A DNA stretch of 64,000 nt from an uncultured Eubacterium sp. (GTDB taxonomy: Bacteria > Bacillota > Clostridia > Oscillospirales > Acutalibacteraceae), in contig NZ_CAKTGT010000001.1 in NCBI RefSeq assembly GCF_934561735.1, positions 1 to 64,000 of the forward strand. Reading direction: 5' to 3'. The position numbers were made by a program, and so were the translations under genes. The notes beneath the pieces are model-generated. The model was not told where the DNA came from, made no database searches, and saw only the letters and a list, made by a program, of their open reading frames with translations. Positions 16,283-26,700 of this stretch are shown in pieces (positions within the stretch are counted from its first letter, which is position 1; every line of letters begins with the position of its first letter).

Positions 16283-16852
16283 TTAATATGATTTTATAAT
16301 CGCCAACACATAATCGCCGAGGAATTGAAGCTCGGCGGTTATTTTTTTGCCGTTAAGTATAATTGATTTACCTCTTGTAAGCGGCAAAACATCAATGCCG
16401 TCATACAGCATTTTTACACCGTCGCCCGTAAGTTTTGACAGTGCTTCTTTAAGCGTCCACAAAACCGTGAGCCTTATTTCGTCATCTCCTGCCCACTCTT
16501 GTTCGTTTTCGGTAAAAAAACGGTTTGCCACACTTTTTGCAACCCTGCCGACTCTTTCAATATCCACGCCGACAGGAATGTCAAACACCGCCAAAACGCA
16601 GTATTTTCCGCTGTGTGACACGGATAAAAATCTACCGTCTTTGAGGTACGGTTTGCCGTTTTCGGTATAAAAAATCTCGTACTCTTTTATTCCTGCATTG
16701 TCAAAAAGCACACCGACGCAAAGGCAGAGAGCGGCATCATTTTCGTCCTTAAATTCAAGAGATTTTTTGTACCTTTTAGGATAGTTTTGCTTAATATAAT
16801 CAACCGCCGCCGAAGTAAGTTCGGCAACGGTCATTGAATAAATTTTGTTCAT
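16283..16852 (-). CDS. 4'-phosphopantetheinyl transferase (Sfp/AcpT type)
   Basis: The 189-residue protein has the ordered PPTase motifs GKPYL, FLSVSHSG, VGVDIE (the magnesium-binding Asp and Glu) and WTLKEALSKLTG (Trp-x-x-Lys-Glu). It would transfer phosphopantetheine from CoA to a serine of an acyl or peptidyl carrier protein. At this size it is between short AcpS and long Sfp enzymes and could serve fatty acid synthesis or a secondary pathway; no carrier protein lies nearby. The start overlaps the preceding SGNH-like gene as TAATG, so the two are co-translated. Confidence 0.9.
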   Translation of the reverse strand: MNKIYSMTVAELTSAAVDYIKQNYPKRYKKSLEFKDENDAALCLCVGVLFDNAGIKEYEIFYTENGKPYLKDGRFLSVSHSGKYCVLAVFDIPVGVDIERVGRVAKSVANRFFTENEQEWAGDDEIRLTVLWTLKEALSKLTGDGVKMLYDGIDVLPLTRGKSIILNGKKITAELQFLGDYVLAIIKSY

Positions 16853-17634
16853 TACAAATAAAAATACCTTTGTATAAATTCTTCAACCTTTGGGCCGTAA
16901 ACGCTGTTGTAGCCCGCCTTTGTAGGCGATGAATCGTCAACCAAATACAGCCTTTTTTCTTTTTTGTCAAAAGAAATTTCGTCGTTATTATAAAAATTAA
17001 TTACCTTAGTGCCCCACTTTTCGGCAACGGCATTTGCCGCATTAACAACCTCGGCATATTTCTTTTCATCATCGCTCGGGCAAGTGATAAAAACCACCTT
17101 GCAGCCCCAATTAAGTTCCGCACTTGCACAAATATATTCCATTGCTCCGTAAAGGGTGGTGGTATCGTAATCGCCGATATAATAGCTGTTTGTAAGTTCG
17201 CCGTTTTTCTGTCTGCCGCTTGCGTTGCAAACAGGCACCTCACAAAAAACGACCTTTGGATTTACGCTCTTTTTTACCGCCTTGTTAAAAGTATAAACAA
17301 GCGTGTTTTCGTCCTTGCCGTTGAGTTTGTAATCCTCGCCGCCGTACTTTTTGACTTTGATACCGTCAACGGCTTTGAGATAATCAACAAAGGATTGACC
17401 TCCGGATTTTGCACCAAAGGTAAAATCAGAGCCTAAAAACACATAGGTGTCGCCCTGCATAACGGAATCATCGTTTTTCTGCAAAGTTTCGGCATTATAT
17501 TGCTTATTATTTCCCTTGCTGATTGCACCCGTTTGCCTACCTGCCGTCAAAAAAATCAACACGCCGACAACAATTACAACCAAAATTGCAACTATGATTT
17601 TTATAATTTGGTTTTTGGATATTTTTTTTGCCAT
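16852..17634 (-). CDS. membrane-anchored SGNH-hydrolase-like protein, probably degenerate catalytic site
   Basis: The 260-residue protein has an N-terminal membrane anchor (IIKIIVAILVVIVVGVLIFL, residues 9-28) and an extracellular domain. The domain begins VFLGSDFTFGAKSGGQSFVDYL, resembling SGNH block I (Gly-Asp-Ser-like loop, here Gly-Ser-Asp), and ends DDSSPTKAGYNSVYGPKVEEF at the usual block V. The normal Asp-x-x-His there reads Asp-Ser-Ser-Pro-Thr, so the catalytic His is missing. It may be a non-catalytic or altered esterase acting at the cell envelope. It is separated from the giant Tad protein by a terminator and coupled to the PPTase gene downstream. Confidence 0.6.
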   Translation of the reverse strand: MAKKISKNQIIKIIVAILVVIVVGVLIFLTAGRQTGAISKGNNKQYNAETLQKNDDSVMQGDTYVFLGSDFTFGAKSGGQSFVDYLKAVDGIKVKKYGGEDYKLNGKDENTLVYTFNKAVKKSVNPKVVFCEVPVCNASGRQKNGELTNSYYIGDYDTTTLYGAMEYICASAELNWGCKVVFITCPSDDEKKYAEVVNAANAVAEKWGTKVINFYNNDEISFDKKEKRLYLVDDSSPTKAGYNSVYGPKVEEFIQRYFYL

Positions 17635-17662
17635 ATTAAATCCTCAAATTTTACATAACAAA

Positions 17663-17695
17663 GCAAAAACGACAACATTACATCATCGTTTTTGC
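17663..17695 (-). terminator. terminator after the giant tad gene
   Basis: GCAAAAACGA (17663-17672) pairs with TCGTTTTTGC (17686-17695). On the minus strand the second arm itself supplies a T run. It closes the tad transcript 8 bases past the stop codon. Confidence 0.7.
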
Positions 17696-17703
17696 CTATT
17701 ATT

Positions 17704-20700
17704 TTAATTTATGTCTTGCTCGGCACCGTTGCCCGTTTGAGAACCTTTGTTGAGAATATCTCGGTCGAAGAACAAGTGTGCTCCGCCGTCGGTTTCATCT
17801 TGGGTGTTACCGCTTGTCATAAACTCTTCATCAACATTGTTGACCTGCTTATCATACTCTTCTTTGGAAATCATATAAACATTGCCCGATTCGGCAATTT
17901 TGAGATCCATAGTTCTCCAGTTGTTAAATCTGTGGAAATTGATGTAGAAGGTATCAATAGATACGGTATCGCCTATACATGAGCCCCAAATTTCCTGATA
18001 ATAGCCGTCAAGTTTGATGTTGCCGACCTTTTTATCTGTGGTTGAATTAGGTGACGGTGCATAGAACAACGCCGCAATCTTGCCGTACATGGTTGCATAA
18101 GTGATGTTGCCGTTGTACGAAGCAATAGCGTTTGGCAACTGATAAAGGTTTCTGTCATCATAAGTATTGCTTGCATACGGATCCGAAATAGTTACATCAC
18201 CGTTGCATGCAACAGCATAACACATACTCATATCGGTTGATGTTGCAAGAACTATATCGTTGTTTGCATAAATCGTTACCGGACAGGTTACGCCTTCCTT
18301 AACCGTTCTCTTGCTGAGCGATGCACCGCACTTGTCACACTTATAATTTATCGAAGGGTCATAGCTCTTTGTATACATTGTGTAACCGTTAGGATGCTTT
18401 GCCTTGTTTGTGCACTTCATGGTTGTGTAAACATCACCTGCCGCCTTAAATCCGGTAAAGCTGCCCGAGAAGATACCGCTCAAATCAAGGCTCGGTCCGT
18501 AGAACTTAATATCATGACCGAAATACATAAGCGAATCGTGGCAAAGAATTGCCTGACCAAAGCTGTAACTGTCATATGTACCCATAAGAGATGCGTTTTT
18601 ATTAAGAGTTAAGTCGCCCATTGTGTAAACAGAACCGTTCTTAAACGACATCTTATCCTTTATATCATATGCCTTTTTCCTGATATAAGCAATAATTTTT
18701 CCGAGAACAGTACCGTCACTTTCAAAGGTCTTGTCAACATGCCTGTATGTTTCGCTGTTAAACGCTTCAGGAAGAACCCAAATATCCGAGTTACTTCTTA
18801 ATGTGAGGTATTTATTTGCAAATACATACTGTCCTACTGCGGTGCTTGAAAATCCGTATTGTCTGATATAACTTGTATACGATGCAAGCTTTTTACCGAT
18901 ATAGAATTCACCACCGTCTGCAGGGTCGGTATAATCTTTTGTTATATCATTTTCAAGAGTTTGTTCCTCTTGGTTAACCTCACACTTGCTGTAATCATAC
19001 TTACATACTTCACAACTGTCATTCTTAGAAGTACACTTTGTTGTACATGTACATTCCTGAGGTGTTTGGTTGTCAGGATCGGTAGCCTCACAATTATGCC
19101 AATCTCCGCCGTCGCTCTTACAAACAGGGCAATCCTCAGTCTTTGAATTTTCCGTACAAGGAGTTGAACAAATACATTCAAGCGGTGCTTTACACTTTGA
19201 GTAATCGTCCTTACATATAGGGCAACTTGCGTCAGGGTCATCCTTTGTACATCTGCCCGTACAGGTACATACATTACCGGATGACGGGTCTTCCGCCTTA
19301 CGGAGAGTATCAACATATTTTTCATCGTACTTGCCGAGTTCAATATAGCTGAGCGCCGTCATATTACCGCTGCAGAAAAGCTTAACTCTGTCACGAATCT
19401 TAATGTTGCTGAGAGTTGCTTTGATAGAACCGCACGAATAAATTGTTGACGCTGTTTTTGCCTCAAACGAGGTGCCGCACTTGACATCTCCGCCGCTGTA
19501 AAGAATACCGTGCTCACGAACACAAATATAATTCCAAGCGTTAATATTTTCTCTTGCAAAGAGATTTGCATACTGACCCACATCAATATATCTGTGTGTG
19601 GAAATCTTACCGCCCGAATATACACTTGAATCGTGCGAAAGCTTAACCATACCGCGAGGAGAATAATCCTTGCCGGTTTTAACCGTTGTGCCCGGATAAA
19701 TATTTACCTTTCTGTCAAGGTCGAGTTTGCCCTGAACATACAGATAGCAAGCGTTTGCATAATTGTAATCATAGTTAGGATTTTGAACATAGTTTCCGCT
19801 CTTGTCCCTGATTGTACGAGGCTCATCGTTTTCATCCATAAATGTTCCCTTTGACGCCCAAGTGTCGCCGTCATTTTTAACATCAATGGCTCTGCCTATT
19901 TCAAACGCCGTAATCTTGCCGATAAGGTCCGTCTTATTTACAAAGTCACCGTAAACATAGAACTTTGTCATATCCGAAATCTTTGCTCTGCCGTTTAAGA
20001 ACACACTGCCGTGAACATAAAATCTGTTGAGCATCGAAATTGTTCTGCCCTCACGAAGAGTTTGCTGAACATCAAATCTGTTGTTTACGATAAATTTAAA
20101 GTCATCAGGGTTATATCCGTTGAGCGAAAGTGTAACATTATTCGCAATCGTCTGCAACCATGTAATGAAATTGGTCTTGGTGTTAACCTTGCCTTTATCC
20201 TGACCGTCTACAACAAGAGTAACATTCATATGCGGTGTGAAAATACTGTTTGTAAAGAACGAACCGCCTACATAAACACTTGCATTTGAGAAAATGTCAA
20301 GATAGTTCCAGGTGGAAACACCGCCCCAGCTACCGGCAATATCGCCGGCTCCGCCTGTGCCGTTGGTACTTGTTGCCATATTTCCGCCGATGTAAAGATA
20401 TGAGCTTGAATTAAGGTCGTCTTCACTGTTTACCAATTCGGAAATACCGAGTCTTGAGCAACGCCTTGAGATAAAGTCGCCGTCGCACATAAAGAGTGAA
20501 TTACGCATTGTTACAGTACCGCCGCTTGAATAGCAATCACCTGCAATAACGGTCTTTGAATTAAGCTGTGCCGAAAGAGCAATGTAGTTGATTGCATAAG
20601 TATCGCTTGAATAAACATTAAGCGAGCCGTTAACATACATACTGCCGTAGTTTTGAACGGTACCGCCGACATCGTTTGCGTCTGCGTTTTTGCTTGTGCC

Positions 20701-23700
20701 GACTTGTATTCCGCCTCCGGAATAGAAAACGGCATTTCTGTTTTCAGGGCAATAATTTCCGTTTCGGCTGCCGTTATAAACATAACCGTTTACGATTGAG
20801 AACGAGCCCTTGAAATCACCTTTGAGATTAGCGGAACTGAAATAAATAAGTTCAAGATGATGAATATAGTAATCGCTGAATACATCGTAACCGTTAAGTT
20901 TACTGTTATCAAGGGTATGGCCCACATCACCTGTGTAGCCGACCTTACCTTTGGCGTAGAAAATACCGCCGTTGATAATACACATACCGTAAGTAGCGTC
21001 GCCCTCGCTGGAGAAAACAGGCATTTTGCTCTTGTCGTCCGACGAAGTGTTGAAGCAAAGGTATCCGCCGAGCATTGCCACATCGCTGCCGAAGTTGGCA
21101 ACCGAACTTTCCTGAGCAAGAAGCGAACCTCTCGGAGCTACTTCGTAACTCCAGCCGCCGTCATAATATGCACGGGTTGCATATACGGCATTTGTATTTT
21201 CACCGACTACCCTGAACCACATTGTACTTGTTACGCTGTGACCCTTGATATAAGTAGGCTGCATAATATTGATTTTGCCGTAATTATGAACATAGCCCTC
21301 AAATATAATTGTTTCGGTTGAAATTTTGCCGTTTTTATCTACGCCGCCTACAAAGAAGCGTGCGTCCTTTGCATTATCGGAACCGTTAAGGAGAGAAATG
21401 CCTTCATAAAGTTTGCTCAAATCTTCTCTGTCGGTAGACCATTTTCTCGAATTTTCGGCTTCGGTTCCGTCCGACTTTTTGTAATTTACAAGCTTGCCCA
21501 TAATAAAGGTTGTGCCGAAATTGTAAATAGTCGAATCGGCATAAAGTGAGCCGCCGCTTGAAATTGAAGAACCTTTTGTAACATACACACCGTTGCCGGT
21601 ATTGTTATCCAATCCGTTTGAATAAATATCACCGGATACGCAAAGGGTTGAGCTGTTTTCAAGAATAACGCTTTCGCCTCGGTTTGGAATGAGGTCGCTG
21701 CCCTTAGTTCCTGCCTTACTGTAGCTCTTTTGACCAAGGTTACCGGTAACAACAAGGTCGTTATCAATATAAACCTTTTGGTTGCCGTAAGTATTAAAGG
21801 AATTCTTATACTTTAATGCACCCGACTTTGTTTTGCCTACAAACAAGTCTGCGTTTTGCCCGCCGAGAGTAACAAAGTCATCAAACGAATTGTTTGCAGC
21901 CTTGTCATATCTGTCTGAAAGTTCTTCAAAATTACCGTAAGTAATTGTTGCCAATGCATTTGAACTGTAATACATCTTGCCCATGATATAAAGATTACCG
22001 TTGTTTACAATGCTTGCCGAAGCACCGCAAAAGTAAATATTACCGCCTACGCAAAGAGTTGAACCTTCAGGAATTGTAAGCCTACTTGTAATCTTGATAT
22101 TACCAATAGTAACAATAGTCGAGTTTTTAGCCGCAAAGTTACTGTCATAAATAGGGAATACGCTGCCCGGATCGGACATAATAACCGAATCTTCGCTCTT
22201 CGTAAGATTTGCAAGTGTAGTTGAATTTGGATAATAAATCAAGCTGACATTGCTGAGTTGAACACTGCCGATACCCGAATATGTACCTGACGGCAATTTC
22301 ATAAGATAAACTCTTGAAAAGTCCGAAATAATCGCCTTGAGTATTACCTCACTTCCGAAGCAATAGAAGCCCGATTGATTTTTGAGATAAATCGTTGTTT
22401 TCGGTGCATTTACATCGCCATTGATATAAAGTGTAGCCGAATTGTCGATATTAAAGTTAGCATCGGCAGAACATTCATATTTACCGTAAACAAACATATT
22501 ACCGTAAAGATTTTGAGTGTTATTATCCGGAGTAACTTTTACATCATTGCCAAAGAAAATATTTGCACCCTTTTGTTCACAGTTGATTCTGCCCGTTTCA
22601 ATCTTTGAAGAGAACAAAGAATCTTTCTTTCCGTAAATGCCGACTCTTGCCTTAACTGCGTTTTCATCAGCATTTGCCTTGATGAACAAGCCGTTGCCGT
22701 AAGCGTTTACAGGAAGTGAGCCGTAAATATATACCTCGGCTGAATTTTCAACACAAAGTGCCGAAGCGTCATACGAAACTGAATTTGCAACATCCGCATC
22801 GCCGTTGATATAAATCTCTCCTGCGGTGGTTCTGATTGAGCCGTAGCCGTATACATCACCGTTTACATACATATTACCTTCGTTAAAGATAGAAATATTG
22901 TCACGGTGATTGATAACTTCAAGTGCTCCGCCGCCGTCCAAAGCAAAGTTTGCGCCCGGCATATTGATGAAGTATCTTATAGTAAAGTTTTTGCTTGATT
23001 CAACATAAAGAGTACCGTAGTTTTGAATTCTTTCTGCCGTAATGCCTTTGAGCGAAAGATTTGTTCTGTTTACAAGATAACCGTTAATTGTAAGTTTACC
23101 GTTGTACTTAAACGAACAATTTTCAAAAATCTCGATATGATTTGTTGTAATATCGCCCTTGTTTACATAAAGAGCACTGTTTTCACGGCAGGATAACATA
23201 GAACCTACCTTAAGGGTTCCGCCGTCAACAAAAATATTTGCATAGTTGTTGATTCTATCCGCCTCAAGAGAATATGATGCCGCATTGCCGACATAAATTA
23301 TTGAGTTATCTGCACCGCTGTTGCCGTTTGAATTGTTATTAATCGTAGCGGTTACAACAAGACTGCCGTGACTGTAAACCTTGCCTGTATTGGTAAGATT
23401 GCCTGCTGTTGATTTGCCGAAGCACTCAAACTTGCCGCTGTTTGTCATATCGCCCGAAACATTGATTTCCTTGTTTGAAACAAAGTCACCGCTGTTGTCA
23501 AGAGTTGTGATATTTGATACAGCCGAATTGTTTCCGCCAAATACTTCAATAACACCGTTTGCCTTGTTTACAACAGCCGAAGATGTTCCCGTAGAAAGGA
23601 ACGAAACGCTGACAACGCCGCTGTTAACAAGTTCTGCAAACTTACCGTCATTATTTGAGCAAATAAAGTTGCTGTTTGTAACGGTACCTTTTGAAGCGAT

Positions 23701-26700
23701 TGTGCCCGCAACGCTGATTTCACCGCTGTTTTCAACTTCATTAAATGTTGCACCGTATGATGTAACCTGAAGCTTGCCGGTGTTTGTAACTTTTCCCGTA
23801 AATTCGGCAGTACCGTTGAGTTTAAGATCAGCGGCATTTGTAATTGCTTCAATCTGCGAATTACCGTTAACCTCAACAAAACCGTTGTTGTTTGCACTGC
23901 CATTTAATGTAAGATAATTGTCAACCTTAACGGTTGCATCGGCATTGTTTGTAAATGATGTCTTTACAGTCATATTGTTTAGCTGAATATTACCTGTATT
24001 TACAACATTGTCCGCCTTAAAATTACCCTTACAAATAACAACACTTTCTTTTTCATTGGTAACGCTGTTCAAATTGCCGTCTATACTTATATAAGTTGTC
24101 GAACCGCGTGATTTTGCCGTGTTGTACTTATTGTTAATTGTAACACTGTCTGCCGAGCCGTAAACCTGAAGAATATTGTAATTGTTAACAGCTCCCGTGC
24201 CTGAAAGTGTACCTGTTGTACCCGGATTTGACTCCTTAGGAGCAAGACCGAGCAAGACTGTACCGTAGTTATCAAATGTGCCGTTTACGGTCAATTTTTT
24301 TGTTACAAGCAATTCACTTTTGTTTGTAATATCTTTGGCTGTACAGTTTTTCTCAATCAAAAGGCGTTTGGATTCATTAACAACAATTTTGTTTGCCGAA
24401 GCAATTTCCTCAATCTTTACATTTGAATTGATTGTTAAGGTATCCTTGATATTAAGCAATCCGATATAAGTTGACGAGCCGTCATTGATTGTAAGATTGT
24501 TAGCGGTAATACTGCTGTCCTTAGGAATGCAGAAGCCGCCGCCCTTTTCAACCGTAAGATTGTTAATGCTGAGTCCCGGAGCAGAAAGGAAGCTGCCGTC
24601 ATAAAGAGTATAGTTGCCGTTGCCGCTTTGCAAGCCTGTAACCGTACCTGTTGCACCGAGGGCAAATACTCTGTTGGTTGAACTTCTGTTAAAATTAATT
24701 TGACCGCAGTTTGAAATTGACTCATTCTTTGTATTTTTACCGAGAAGGAGCTTTGTGCCAGGATTAAATGTAATTTGCTTTGAATCCTGAACATAAATTT
24801 CATCCGATACAAAAACATGAGCGTTTTCATTAAATTCGGTTGTTCTGACATCCATTTTTTTACAAATTACATTGCCGAATTTTGAAGTGTACTCCTTGTT
24901 TTTATCATACTGACTCTTAATCATATCGGTAACAATAAGCGAACCGGAGGCACAATCGTACCTCATTGCGCTTATTCTGTGATACTTGTCACCGTGAGTA
25001 ACAAGTACGGAACCTGTATCCATAGTTAATGTGCATACACCGCCGACATTAACAACGCCTTGTTCGGCATCATTTTCCCACTCGGAAGGCATATTGGCAA
25101 TAACATACGCATTTTTACCGATATTGATATTACCGTCTTTTGTTGAGAGATCTCTGCCAAGGTAAACCTTTGAATTATCCGCTATATTGATATTTCCGCT
25201 GCCTTTACGACAATAAAGTGCACCTGTACTGTACAAGTCACCGCCTAAACTTATAGGACCTGAGCCGTCATGTTTATAAAAATCTCCCTTGCAATAAATC
25301 TGTGTGTTGGATTTAGATTCAAACTCGCTGAAGAAAATATGAGATTTGCTAACAACAACAGAATTCTTATCAACCGACATTCTTCCGTCTTCAACTTCGA
25401 TATCGCCGCCTACAATGAGTGTTGAGTTTTCACCGATTGTAAGCCACTTATCGCTCCAAACATGAAGATTTCCCTCACAAATAACCGTTGTGTTATTACC
25501 GATGTTAAGGTCGCCTCTGTTTATGTCGATATTTCCCGATACATACAGATAAGTAGGCTTATCGTTTTCGTTATTGCCTATTCTTGACCTTGCCGAACCT
25601 TTGCTGTCATTTACATACAGATTTCCGTTTATTACTACAGAATAGCCCGACTTCAAAGTTGCACCGTAGAATTTTGCGGTAGGTCGCCAAGGATTTTCGA
25701 TATTACCGTTGTAAATGGTTTTATCCTTAAAATACCATTCCCAGTTATCGCCCTCAGAATAATCCGAGCCTATTCTATTGATACCGCCTGATGTGTTCCA
25801 ACCGTTTGCAGTTGATGCCGATTTTTTAAGCGAATTATAAAGTTCGTTATACTTTGCGTCAACCTTTTGACCGATTTCGTCCGCCGTTACTTCAAAATCC
25901 TCACGGGTTTCTTCCAAAATGCCCTTAACATCTTCTCCGTCAACCGTGGTTTCTCCCGAAACTTTCTTTTTTACAACTCCGTCCTGACCCGGAAGCAAAT
26001 CTTCATACGAATACTTTTCGCTGACCTTTGTGCCGTCAGCCTTGGTGTAATCTTTTGTAATACCTGCGGTATTCTTTGCTTCAACCGTTTCGCTGTTTTT
26101 AATGTCATAGCCGAGGTCGGCAAGAGTTGCGTCAATCAGAGTTTTATAACGCGGCTCCACAGGGTCGAGTCTTAAATCGGCAGGAACCGACAATTCTTGA
26201 TTGCTGAGTTCCTTTGAAGCTTCTTTAACACTCTTTATTTTGCCGTTCAGATATTCTTTTTTTGTTCCTTTGCTCATAAGGAACACATCGTTTTCTGCCG
26301 GTGCGGAATCCGAAAACTCACTTTGGTCCGAAAGCATAAGTGTATTTTCAATGTAATGCTTTTTCTTTTCTACTGCGTCATCGCCGTAGTGGTTTTCGTA
26401 ATCGTGAACAGTGGCATCGTCATGATCCGAATCAACAAGAACATCGGATTTGTTAAACTTTTCAACAGCGTTTTTGCCGTATTTTGACGAATTCTTTGCA
26501 GAATAATCCTTTATTACATTTTCAGCACTGTTGAGTTCACCGTCTGAATCAAACACATTTATGCCGTTATATGTGGTGTGCTCGCTGCTTTTTGCACTGT
26601 ATTTTTTGAATGTATAAGGCGATTTGCCGTTATCGTTATTTGCGATAAGTTTGCTCTTGTCATTGGTTGTGGAAGAAAGTCTGTACTTCAAAATAGGTGA

